Shown here: piece by piece, positions 10,966-21,087 of the stretch | Layout of the letters: every line of letters begins with the position of its first letter | Position numbering within the stretch: the stretch's first letter is position 1 | DNA from: Cephalotus follicularis | Lineage: Eukaryota > Streptophyta > Magnoliopsida > Oxalidales > Cephalotaceae | Reading direction: 5' to 3' | DNA: 64,000 nt | NCBI GenBank assembly: GCA_001972305.1 | Contig: BDDD01001671.1 | Span: 163,788-227,787 of the forward strand | Notes under the pieces: generated by a model | Told to the model about the DNA's origin: nothing | The model's input: only the letters and a program-made list of their open reading frames with translations | Database searches by the model: none | Made by a program: the position numbers and the translations under genes

Positions 10966-12374
10966 TTAAGCGAACCAAAACATGGTTCCTTCAACACGTC
11001 TCAAGACCAAGAGAATTCAAGGCATACAATACATGCAATCCGATCCACCGTCATCGTAAAATACAATATGCATGACAGGTTAACTATTCCTAGTAACCCT
11101 AACAGAGTCACACAATTCACAATCCATGCATTTCATCAAATGAACACTTATAACAATTGAACTCAAATATGCATGTATAAATCCCCTACAACTACCCCTA
11201 CCTAGAATTTCAAGTAAGGAATCATGGTAGCAACAGCTTAGTCGAATCGCAGGTTCAATTGCCGAACCTTTCCCAATAACCGTTGAACCGAATCTTGTTC
11301 TTGTCGATTGATCAGTTCCATACCGCCAAATCCAATTGCCACTCATATACTGCACATACAACACATTTCCGTTATGCTCGACACACAAAACATTGCCGTC
11401 ACCGAAACGCCAGCCGGATTTCGGCCAACTCATCCAGCTTGTGAAACGCCCATAAACGGGTTCCACATCGAACCGTCTACACAGAACCGCTCCAAACTCG
11501 CCATGAATTGGCGCCGAACACCGTGCCACAGCTGGCAGTGAGTTGCGACTCACTGAGTCCACTCATCGAACCTCAACAGGTCTGATCGCCACCCAATAAT
11601 GCCACACATTCACCAGTTATGCACATCCCTTCACAAGACTTACCGAGACTCAACGCCAAAAGCACGGTCTCAGGAGGCCGTGAGTCGACTCGGTCCACTG
11701 ATTCCGGCCGATTTCGGCCAAACCACGCCTCAACGGTGGTCAAAATGAACAGAGCGAGGCTCCTAGAGGAAAACCCACTCCATCCGTCACGCTAACGGCA
11801 TCGGGAAATGCCCAGCAGAGGCGCTTAGTGACGGGGAGAGAAGAAGAAAAAGAAGAGAAAAGAGAAAGGGAATAGGAGGTTACCGTTGGTTGGAATGCCT
11901 GGGTTGACCGCCTTGCTCTCCCGGTCCGGTAGCTTGCTCCGACGTCCTCTCTCCTTCTCTCTCCCGAGTTCTCTCCCGTATCTCTCTCATTCTCTCTCTG
12001 GTGCGGGCGCACAAAGCGCCCACTGCCCTCTTTCTTGCATGGGCGCGTGATGCGCCCGTGTCTCTCTCTCCCTCCCTTATAACATTTGCTTCCTCTTTAG
12101 TATTTTTTGGTAAAATACTAAGGTCTGGGTCCCAATTTTTCTGTGAATCATGACGTAAATTATCCGAACAGCCACCAAAATAATCGAAATAATATTTCAA
12201 ACATTGGGCTTTACTGTCGCGCATTAAAAATAGGCTTTATTAGCCGTTTTAGCCAACATAATTATGGATTCAACGCGTAATGCCTTTTTATTACTTTGGG
12301 CCCCTATCGGTTTTATCACGATCATACACGCACCAATTTCATAATAATTATTTATGAAATTCTGGGGCGTTACA

Positions 12375-12655
12375 AAAGCGTCGACGCTTAATACATAACG
12401 TTGACGCTTAAGACAAAGCGTCGAGAAAGCGCACAACCAAGAGTCGAAGAAAACATGAAAATACACGACAAAAGCGTCGACGCTCAAAACAAAGAGTCGA
12501 CAGTTTTTGCCTATAGCGTCGACAGGAAAACGAAAAACGGTCGATGCTTTAACACATGCAAGGCGATTAAAACAGTTTTTCTATGCACAAGCATCGACGA
12601 TTAACACGAAAGAGTCGACGCTTTGGGTTGAAAACATGAAAAAGGCATCGATGAT
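12375..12655. repeat. AAGCGTCGACGCTT palindrome cluster in the E 3' LTR
   Basis: The unit at 12376-12389 is a perfect 14-bp palindrome. Others nearby are decayed forms (AACGTTGACGCTT, AAGCGTCGAGAAAGCG, AAAGCGTCGACGCTC, AGAGTCGACGCTTT). Most changes are CG to CA or TG. The equivalent cluster in the 5' LTR is at 28565-28870. Confidence 0.8.
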
Positions 12656-13239
12656 TCAGTTGCAACATGAAGATTAACCAAGTTTTCTAAACGTGAATCA
12701 TAGAACAGTAGTATGTAGACTATTAAAGCATGACTTCTATGTTTGAAAATACCAGTATAACATTTCAAATGCATAAACATATTGAATAAAGGTAGAATAT
12801 AGCAATGGAAACTTTCAAAACATATTTTCTAAGATTTCATGCTTTAGAACAATTTTCAATGAAGATTTGAACAATGTAAACTTATATTCAACAATAACAT
12901 AAATATATTTGATTAAAACAAAACCATTATCATACCTCAAGATGATGATAAAATAACGAAGAAAATGATGGCAAAATGGTTGGTTTCTATGGTTCAAAAA
13001 CAATGCAGGAGCGGTGTTTTAAAAGGATGAAAATCATGCCTTTAAATGGAAAAAAATGAGTAGATTTAAAAGCTTTCCTTTCATTCAGATAACGAGGCAA
13101 TCACAAATGGAAAAAAAATAATCAGATATGGCAAGAATCCCACATTCCTAACTAAGCCAGAGATCACACCGTCCACGCACAAATAAGGAAATCGGTTTAA
13201 AGCGTCGACAGTCGTGACAAAGTGTCGGCGCTTAACCCT
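12380..13239 (-). repeat. Element E 3' LTR, segment 2
   Basis: It continues the E LTR after the solo LTR and matches 28600-29445. It carries a dense group of AAGCGTCGACGCTT-type palindromes at its left end (12376-12655) and another unit near 13200-13232. I see no gene. Confidence 0.8.
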
Positions 13240-13374
13240 TGTTATTGACATTAAATGTTACAATCCTTGTTTTGATGATAACAAAATACCTAATGTGTTT
13301 GTTTAAAGTGACGAATTATTATCTAAGTTAACTTGTGTTGCAAGAAAGCTAAAATGTTAATATCAGTACTTTTG

Positions 13375-13815
13375 GCGTCAAAGACTATGTCATAAGTGTC
13401 AACGTGCTGGGAATGAATACTCGTTCTAGGCTTGACAAGATGATTTACGTCAACTCCATATCTATCCACGTCAATGTGCTGGGAAATTATGATCTACGTT
13501 AACTCCTATATCGAGAGGTCAACGTTAATAACTTGGGCGTCAACGTAGAAATCAAGTGGAGTCAACACCTTGACTATGGACGTCAACGCCATATGAAGAC
13601 GTCAACGCAAATGGTGCACATTTCGGACAGAGAGTTTGGACGTTAGCGCTGATTTTTTGGAGTCAACTCAAATGATATACGCGTCAACGCTAATGATGTG
13701 CGTCAACGTAAATACAAATGATACTGAAGAAAACCTGAAGTGTTAACGCAGAAAGTGACAGAAGTCAATGCATAAAGGGATAGACGTCAATGCCATGCGT
13801 ACACGTCAACGCCAA
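13375..13815. repeat. GTCAAC/GTCGAC-type motif cluster in the Sirevirus-like LTR
   Basis: More than a dozen units are scattered here, such as GACGTCAACGCC, GCGTCAACGCTAATG, CGTCAACGTG and GAGTCAACTC. The arms mirror each other around GTCAAC, a G-to-A variant of GTCGAC. The cluster lies about 135-575 bp from the LTR start. Confidence 0.65.
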
Positions 13816-14511
13816 TGACAGGTAAAACACAGAATCTACGAATTTTGAAAGAGCTGAAATGGTGATTCTTTCCTTGAATAGCTCCAACAGCTATCTGATG
13901 AGTTCCTAAACTCTAGTAACGGCTATATGCTTCTGAACACTATAAATAGAGGCTCAATCCATGAAGAAATCAACTCAAGCCATGCCAAGCAATATTAAGG
14001 CAAAAAGAAAGAGTTGTTTTGTGCAAAGTTTTTTTGAGTTTCTGAGCTTTAGTGTTATCTGTTATTCAACCTTTTCAGAGGTCTTAAACACTCCAAATAT
14101 ATTCAGAAATTTTATTGTATACCCAAGGTCGTTAGTACCTTACTCAAAGTTAGGATTTAGCTTTAAAATCTGAGCTGGGATTGAACTCGCAAAAGTCCAA
14201 GTTTGGATTGATCTTGTAAAAATCCAGAGTTACTGTTTGCAATCGTTGGGATTACATTCTAGTGGAACCTCAAGTTGTGGCTTGGGAGAGTGGACGTAGG
14301 CATCGATTGGGCCGAACCACTATAAACTTTGTTTGCCACTTCTTCCCTTACTCTTTATCTTATTGCAATTTAGTTTATTGCTTATATTTGATTTATCTAT
14401 TTTTGATTTCTTGTTTACATTATCATTGGACAAGTTTTTAAAAGGTGACAAGTTTAAAAAAAAAGTGGTTATTTTTTTCGCGTAACCAATTCACCTCCAA
14501 TCATCCCCCCC

Positions 14512-14807
14512 NNNNNNNNNNNNNNNNNNNNNNNNNNNNNNNNNNNNNNNNNNNNNNNNNNNNNNNNNNNNNNNNNNNNNNNNNNNNNNNNNNNNNNNNN
14601 NNNNNNNNNNNNNNNNNNNNNNNNNNNNNNNNNNNNNNNNNNNNNNNNNNNNNNNNNNNNNNNNNNNNNNNNNNNNNNNNNNNNNNNNNNNNNNNNNNNN
14701 NNNNNNNNNNNNNNNNNNNNNNNNNNNNNNNNNNNNNNNNNNNNNNNNNNNNNNNNNNNNNNNNNNNNNNNNNNNNNNNNNNNNNNNNNNNNNNNNNNNN
14801 NNNNNNN
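14512..14807. other. Assembly gap of 296 N
   Basis: An unsequenced stretch. It is flanked on both sides by near-identical LTR 3' ends (14269-14511 and 14808-15051), so the true missing length is unknown and may be several kilobases. Confidence 0.98.
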
Positions 14808-15051
14808 GAACCTCAAGTTGCGGCTTGGGAGAGTGGACGTAGGCATCGTTTGGGCCGAACCACTATAAACTTTGTTTGTCACTTCTGCTTTTACTCTTTA
14901 TCTTATTGCAATTTTTTTTATTGCTTATATTTGTTTTATCTGTTTGTTTGCTTATTTACATTATCATTGGACAAGGAGACTCGTTTAAAAAGGGTGCTTA
15001 TTTTTTCTGCATAACCAATTAACCCCCCTTGGTTGCTTTGTGGACCTATCA

Positions 15052-15258
15052 CTTTTCAACTAAAGTGTCGACGTTAAAGGCATAAGCGTCAGCGCTTATC
15101 TTCTTTAAACAAAAGCGTCGACATTTTCACTATTGGAAGAAAAAGAAAGTGTTTTTCAAAAAGAATTTTCAAACGGTCCAACGGGACATAACATAAAACA
15201 TAAGACAAAAATGTAACATATGACGATAAACACTTAGGCAACGAGTAGGGATATTACA
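15052..15258 (-). repeat. Element E 3' LTR, segment 3 (LTR start on the minus strand)
   Basis: It matches 29450-29656 and carries GTCGAC-type units at 15058-15125. On the minus strand the LTR starts TGTAATATCCC at 15258. Confidence 0.85.
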
Positions 15259-15275
15259 TTCTCACCCCCTTAAAT
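15259..15275 (-). promoter_or_regulatory. Polypurine tract of element E
   Basis: On the minus strand, AAGGGGGTGAGAA directly precedes the LTR TG. The block TTTGGGATGAAAT just before it is a diverged form of the GGACGAAATTTC block seen in the sister elements. Confidence 0.75.
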
Positions 15276-15300
15276 GTATTTCATCCCAAAATCTAAACAA

Positions 15301-16654
15301 CTACTGACCCATATCTAACAGATGAGGGTATTCCTTTAAGATATGATACTCCAACTCCCAAACATCACATCGAAATCGTGCATCTCCATCGGAAGAATAT
15401 CCATCTCACAAATATTATCATTGATTATAGTAATGCAAACACAATTTACTTCGACACAACGAAACACCAAGCCTTACGGTTATCAGTAAAAGGAATCCCG
15501 AAACAGTACCTTGGGCATCTTTAGTCTGATGAGTCGCCATTGCAAACACTCTGCCTCCTACGTTTCACAGCCCAACAACACTGCCATCATTTCCTATTCT
15601 AGCCTTAGCACGAGGCTCAATACATTCTCTAGCAAAATGACCCACTTGACCACACACGAAACAGGCCCAAATAGCCTTATAACACAGTTGGCTCAAATGT
15701 TTCTTTCCACAAGTCTCACAACTGGCCACATGAATAAAATTGGGGTTACTCTCGTCTACCGATCCTCCACCACGGCCCCTATCTTGTTGTCCCGAGCTCT
15801 AATCCTGATGATCATCTCTAGGCTGTTTCCTTCCTCCTTCTTGTATGGCCACTTGAAAATCCAGCCTTTCCATCTCAATGTTTTTGGCCACATTGGCCAC
15901 ATCTGACACATATGCAAATCTTTCATTAATCAACTTCCCCCTGAGTTGATAATGAAGCTTCTACTTGAATTTCTCCGCTTGTTCAGCTGCGGTCCCCATC
16001 GCTTATCCAACAAAACCCGCCAATCTAGTAAACCGGGTTAGGAATTCTGTAACTGTCTCATCATCTTTTTTCCGGGTAATAACAAATTCATGGGATACGC
16101 TTCTATATCAGCAGTTGGGAAGTACTGCTGATAAAAGACCTCACAGAACCCAGCCCATGATAGAGCAGTAATGAACTCTTCACCATTTGCTATCCTAAGA
16201 GTTTTCCACCAACGTTGAGCATCCCCTTCAAACTTGTAGGCAACCAACCTCACTTTTATAATATCGCTACACTCTAGCACTTCAAAAATCTTCTCCATAT
16301 GAGCAATCCAAATTCAGCATCTACAGGGGTCGGTGCTGAACTGAATGTTTGAGGTCTCTATTTCTGGAACCTCTCTAACCAAATATGTACCAGAATATCG
16401 GGCTGATCGTCCACTCTTTCATCAACCCGTGCATTTACCTGCACATTTTCCTCGCCCACATTCCTTTGTAGCTCTTGATCCAGATTCTGATGTTGCATGG
16501 CTTGAATCACTTGAGTTACCACTTGAGGAATAGCCTGTGCAACTGCTTGCCTCACCAACTCATCCAAAGTTGGATCGTTCAGTACACCATCTCATGCAGC
16601 AGCTGGCTCGGTTTCCCGGTCAAGATTCCTTGGTCGCCCGTCTCTACGTGCCAT
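15301..16654 (-). pseudogene. gag: Element E gag with protease remnant fused to the pol tail
   Basis: Minus-strand reading starts at ATG 16654-16652. The gag N-terminus shows PTLDELVRQAVAQAIPQV. The capsid core follows with KVRLVAYKFEGDAQRWWKTL and FYQQYFPTAD, the same domain as in element G gag. A CCHC knuckle lies near 15660-15710, and RVFAMATHQT marks the gag-protease linker. Protease is cut just after HDFDVMFG. The next bases read, in a shifted frame, WELEYHILKEYPHLLDMGQ and then stop, which is the end of the chromodomain-like tail. RT, RNase H and integrase are therefore gone in one deletion. Several stops and shifts also break gag, for example a TGA after VVGL. It is a non-autonomous derivative, now dead. 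Confidence 0.82.
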
Positions 16655-16797
16655 CTACGAATGACAAACCGGGACTTGACAAAACAAAAAGAAATAAAGA
16701 CATGCCGAAATGACTATTAAGAATAGCCCTAACCCAAATTTTACCCATCTCACAGCCCAAACCTAGATAGGCTTTCTAAGGAACAAAAACCTATTCT

Positions 16798-16808
16798 CTG
16801 ATATCATA
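16798..16808 (-). promoter_or_regulatory. Primer binding site of element E
   Basis: On the minus strand, tatgaTATCAGAG lies three bases inside the 5' LTR end. It corresponds to TGGTATCAGAG, complementary to tRNA-Met, with one change. Confidence 0.7.
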
Positions 16809-16810
16809 GC

Positions 16811-16988
16811 TGTAACACCCCCGGTTTGAAGCCAAGATGTCACACTAAACTAACTTACAAAAATCACGTCAAAACTGTTAATCTTATTCCACGATGATCA
16901 AATCAATATGATTATTCTTCCAATGCAAAAATGACAAAATGGAAATCTTGTTCAAAATAAAATACTGTTTAGATCAAACTTAAACTTC
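16811..16988 (-). repeat. Element E 5' LTR, inner fragment
   Basis: It is the LTR 3' end on the minus strand (GGGGGTGTTACA at 16811). It stops at about 16988, where the sequence becomes the interior of element F's LTR. The E LTR stretch that should join it to 27480 is missing. Confidence 0.75.
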
Positions 16989-17852
16989 AAGAGATTTTTC
17001 TTTTGCATAAGATATGTTATTCTTTTGCCGAGCCAGGGGAGGCAGTGTATGTTTATGCCATAGGACAACTATGTAATGATTTTATACTTTCAAGAAACTT
17101 TATGGATGTTTTGAGTTGGTAGATTTGTTTATCTTGTGATTTCATGGATATTTCCTGTTTTGAGTTTTTTGTTCTCAGGTCTGACCGGGGAGCTAGAGAG
17201 TCCTCGTCTTGTATAACAGAGATGAGCTTAACGGAGGAGAATAGTTAAATGCTAAGGTGGATGTTTTAAGTTTATAGAGTTTTACCCGATGAGGTAGGGT
17301 GTCCTTGGGTAAGGTTGGGCCGTTTGCCTATGACGCCGAGAAGGAGTCCTCGGGTAGACGTCAGAGGAGACTTGTTCGGAGAAGGCAAGGGACAAGTTAC
17401 AAGTTTTAAGAAATAGTGTTTTAAGTTATGCTGTGCGTTTTGATGTTAGTATAGTAGTGTTTTTGGATGAGCAGCGTAGATGGGTAGCGGTGGACAAGGT
17501 GCATCCTCGGGGTTTGAGCAGACCTTAGAGTTTATGTTTTCACGTAAGGCGTGCGTGCATCTCTCCTTGGGCATTAGGGTCCTTGCGCGTTAGCCCAGGC
17601 CCTCTCCCCAGGTATGTTTTATCCGCAGGTTGTTAAGTGGGCATGTGAGTTGCACGTGTGTGCGCTCTTCCGAGGTTTTATGTTAGTTACGCTTTTAGCC
17701 CAGACTTTCTCCCTAGGATTTTTACGCGATGAATTCCTGGGGAGTCTTCAGATGGCTCCTCGGGCAGTTTTAGTTTGAGAGGGTTATTGGCAAGGAGTGC
17801 CATCCCCGGCAGGACACGTGTCCCATAGTTAGAGAGGGAACGGGTCCTGACA
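16989..17852 (+). repeat. Element F 5' LTR, truncated at its 5' side
   Basis: It matches 26622-27479 nearly base for base and ends CCTGACA. The first 1.7 kb of the LTR are missing, so a deletion ran from E's LTR into F's LTR at about 16988. Confidence 0.85.
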
Positions 17853-17855
17853 ACA

Positions 17856-17873
17856 TGGTATCAGAGCAGTAGG
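17856..17873 (+). promoter_or_regulatory. Primer binding site of element F
   Basis: TGGTATCAGAGCAGTAGG starts four bases after the LTR end and is the standard complement of the tRNA-Met 3' end. Confidence 0.9.
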
Positions 17874-17992
17874 TTTGCATTTTTCCTTGTGCTTTCTATG
17901 TTAGTTAGTGGGGTTTTATATGGGTTGCATTGATGCATTGCATCTAGGTTACAATGATATCGTGATACGTTAGCATGTTACTGTAGAAGACG

Positions 17993-18296
17993 ATGCCAAC
18001 TCGGACTCATAGCGAAGGCCGTGCAGGTCGCGGCAGAGGCAGAGGAAGAGCGATTCCTCGTCAGAAAATGGAGCAAGAGGTTCCTATGGAAGCACCAGAG
18101 GAACAAGCGCATGTGGGAATTGAAGAGCAGGGAGCGCAGCAAGTACCAGAGGAGCAAGTCCCAGTAGCTCAGTCAGTTGCGCGTACGCCTCCTCTGATGC
18201 CCGCTAGTGTACCTACAGAGATGATGCAGGCGATGGCGACTTGGGTCCAAACTATGGGTTTAGCCAGACCTCAACCTCTTCCTGTGGAAGGCATGC
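17993..18296 (+). pseudogene. gag: Element F gag, block 1 (N-terminus)
   Basis: The ATG at 17993 is the first good start after the primer site and leader. It opens a basic N-terminus (MPTRTHSEGRAGRGRGRG) and continues through an acidic, Gln/Pro-rich stretch to ARPQPLPVEGM. Element I gag has the matching piece ARPHALPIESM. At 18297 the frame is cut by a solo LTR; the following bases in this reading are LTR, so the apparent stop at 18299-18301 is not the original one. Confidence 0.85.
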
Positions 18297-20928
18297 TGTA
18301 ACACTCCCGATCTGTGGGAGTCGCCACAGGTGCATATAATGAAAACTTAACATAACATATCATATTAAAAACGTTCATCTTTATTAAAAACGTGATGGTT
18401 TAAAGCATAACCAATAACATACTAAAACCGATCATAACTGAATCTTATTCATAATCCCAAAAGTCATAAAAATGAAATAACATATTGTTTATTAAATGGT
18501 TCCACTATGACCACATAAACATAAGGGATCAGCTCCTAGAGGATCCTCAGACATAAGGGAGTCACTCTCATCACACATTGCCCCTTTGCTCCTGATAACC
18601 TGCCACATGGAAACAAAAACACGGCTGAGCAAACCTCAGTACGGATATAGAATATAAAACAGTAAACGATATTTTAAAGCAGGAAGATTTCAAAAGTATC
18701 TTAAAACAGAAATCTTAAGCAATAAAATAATGTAAAAACATACTTTGTAGATGCCCACGACAATACATATAAAACAAGTTCATAACTTTGAAACCATAAA
18801 GTATACCTTTCCAAAACATAGGATCCATAACTGAGCACCAAAAACCCATAACACATAGTAGCAAGGGGTTCGTGACACCCACATTGCCAAATAGAATTGT
18901 AGTATACGGCACTACACATACAATTCCCATAACCCAAAACATATCCCAAAAACATATAACTAGGATCGATCCATTCGCCTCTATCCCAAATCCTATCTAA
19001 GGATATCCCTGAGAGACACCGTAAACAAATCACACCGTTACGGAAAGTGTCATGCCCCCGTGCCAGACTCAAAGCATGCCTATGGTACCCCCATAGGTGG
19101 TTATAAAAACTCAATATTTCAACATTTCCAAAAACTATGATTTCATCAAATCATTTTAAAATACGTAGAAAGATTTCCCAAACATAATCATAAATCGTTC
19201 TCAAACGATATAAACACATGCTTTCATAATCGGAAAAATCAACTCATTTAATTTCACAATAAAGAGATGATAGCATATCATTTCGTAAACACATCATAAC
19301 TGAACTCATAAAGTCAGAAATATTTACCTCATAAAATATCAAGTGACTTTATTTTCAAAATCCAAATATATAACGGAGTTCATAAACCAAAAGGGAACAT
19401 ATTCATAAAACCGAATAATAAAACAAAGAATCTGAATTTATTCTCAAAACAGAACTGGATCAATAAGAGTGTGTCAAAGAAAGAAAATCCGTACCTTATG
19501 CGATCACAAACTAACTTACGAATATCCGGTGAATTTAATTTGCTTCACGTAGCACAATAATCTAAACAACATAACAATGTTCAAATAAGGGTCTAAAATT
19601 CATTTTGAACATAAAACAGAATCATAAAGATGTTTAGAATAGACCCGGATCATCGGAAGAACAAAAGGATGAAAATAGGAGTTTACAAGACAATCCAGCC
19701 GACTGTTTCAAGAATCCAGTCGACTAACAAGGGGTGGTAGTCAACTACACAACAAGGCCAGTCGACTACTCAACCTGGACATGAAAGCAGTAGACTGAAT
19801 CAGGGGTCCAGCCGACTACTAAACACAAGGCAGTCGACTGTTTGCACAATGCAGTCGACTACTCAAACTAGACAGCCGACTGTTCATATGGGCAGTCGAA
19901 TGCTCTGGGTGACAGAACAGCAGTTTTGTGCAATTTTGTGCAATCCAGTTGCCTAAACTTAGATTTTTCGATACCAGAAGATTACCAACATGCAAAACAA
20001 CTTCGTATGGCATGTAAAACATTGTTACAACACAGAATTCGACAAAGACATGTTGACAGAGAATTATTTAAGGTGACAGGGACTTTTAAACCATAACATA
20101 CAATTGGATACTTCCAATTCTGTCCATTTATGATAATCACATACATCAAAACCAGATTACATAACATGCCCTAGGTGTCTACAGATTGCTATAAACACAG
20201 AACTTATTTGACAGAAGAACAAGAATGCCGAAACCATAACAAAACCATCTCTAGTAACCAATGTATAAAAGTTTTGAGGGCAACAATCTAAAACCAATCA
20301 CCAAGACATAACAACATAGGAAACCAACCTGTTGGATGTCACAAACAATTACAGAAACACCAATTCGGAGGACAAAGTAGCTGATTAATGAAGCAAAAAC
20401 ACCAAAAACACAATGACTCTTCCAATGGCAAGTTCGGCAGCAAGCACAGCAAAGAGATACGGCAGAAACAATTGCTTTGACATACATATATAGCAACAAG
20501 AGACCAAAACAGAAAGGATAGCCAACAAGGAAAACTAATCTGCTGGATAAGGAATAGAGACTGATTTTTAGGGAGAAAAGAAGGAAAGAAGATAGAGATA
20601 CGGGAGAGAGTGTTTGAGAGGGAGAGGGATGTCGTGAAAGAGAGGGAGAGTTTGAGAGGAAAAAGGAAAGAAATAAAAATAAAGGATTTTGTTTTAAAAC
20701 AATTCTGAAAATGTAATTTAATAAAACCAATTTTGTAATTATGTATTTATAAATTAGTTTATAATAAAGTGATTAATTTTACCAACAACCAAGTTCATAC
20801 TAATAAGCCCAAAATTAAGGCTGATATCAGTCAGCCCAAAACATAAACCCAACGTAAAACATACAAATACTTAAACGAAACAAATAAAATCTGTTAGAAA
20901 AATACGTACAGGCAAGCAGGGTATTACA
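18297..20928 (-). mobile_element. Solo LTR 1 in F gag, 2632 bp
   Basis: On the minus strand it starts TGTAATACCCTGC and ends GAGTGTTACA. The flanks are catgc (18292-18296) and catgg (20929-20933), a 5-bp duplication with one mismatch. F gag resumes right after it (EWLGATSFEGPGDP). It is the LTR type of elements E and G. A CAGTCGACTG palindrome cluster lies at 19690-19912. Open frames on the minus strand have no matches to known element proteins by eye. Confidence 0.9.
19690..19912. repeat. CAGTCGACTG palindrome cluster in solo LTR 1
   Basis: About ten units (CAGTCGACTG, CAGTCGACTACTCAA, CAGCCGACTGTT, CAGTCGAATG) are spaced 15-30 bp apart. The units alternate between ones followed by ACTCAA and ones followed by GTTTG or GTTCA. 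Confidence 0.8.
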
Positions 20929-21087
20929 CATGGAATGGTTGGGAGCAACATCCTTTGAGGGACCAGGAGACCCCATGGATGCAGATACGTGGTTGAACCA
21001 CCTAGAAGAAATCTTTGTTCAGTTGGAAATAGCTGAGGACAAGAGGGTAAGGAATGCGTCTTTCTTTCTTTCAAGAGGTGCACGAAG
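20929..21087 (+). pseudogene. gag: Element F gag, block 2
   Basis: After the solo LTR the reading continues EWLGATSFEGPGDPMDADTW and then LNHLEEIFVQLEIAEDKRVR. This is the start of the retrotransposon gag capsid domain and lines up with element I (ATIFEGTADHADTEVWL). It stops at 21087, where the second solo LTR begins within the conserved WW motif region. Confidence 0.88.

Larger units (their letters stand above)
9114..12374 (-). mobile_element. Solo LTR of the T family, 3261 bp
   Basis: Read on the minus strand it begins TGTAACGCCCC and ends GGGGTGTGACA. It is flanked by a perfect 5-bp duplication, aaagc (9109-9113 and 12375-12379), and has no internal region. A solo LTR arises when the two LTRs of one element recombine. 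Removing it restores the E LTR sequence seen at 28570-28610. Inside are two tandem-repeat tracts and GTCGAC-type palindromes, and the right third is rich in GAGA/CTCT. Open frames across the repeats are by-products of repetition. Confidence 0.92.
13240..15051 (+). mobile_element. Sirevirus-like copia LTR unit with assembly gap, inserted in the E LTR
   Basis: It starts TGTTATTGACATT, followed by ttttgatgataacaaaa, and ends ggttgctttgtggacctatca. These are Sirevirus-type LTR signatures, as is the block ggacgtaggc...gccgaaccactataaa. A TATA box (ctataaatag) lies at 13940-13949. The last 240 bp before the gap are repeated after it, so both LTR 3' ends are present and the gap probably hides an internal region. 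E LTR sequence resumes at 15052. I could not find a clean target duplication (accct left, ctttt right). Confidence 0.72.

Noticed and set aside
11080-11562. Minus-strand open frame of 160 codons
   Set aside because: It lies wholly inside the solo LTR, resembles no known protein by eye, and LTR paralogues do not keep it.
13961-14173. Small open frame after the TATA box of the Sirevirus-like LTR
   Set aside because: It is LTR R/U5 sequence with no known protein similarity, so it is probably leader RNA.
20251-20730. Minus-strand open frame of 159 codons rich in Leu/Phe/Ser
   Set aside because: It is within solo LTR 1 over a GAGA-rich stretch; the hydrophobic look comes from TTC/CTC-rich DNA.
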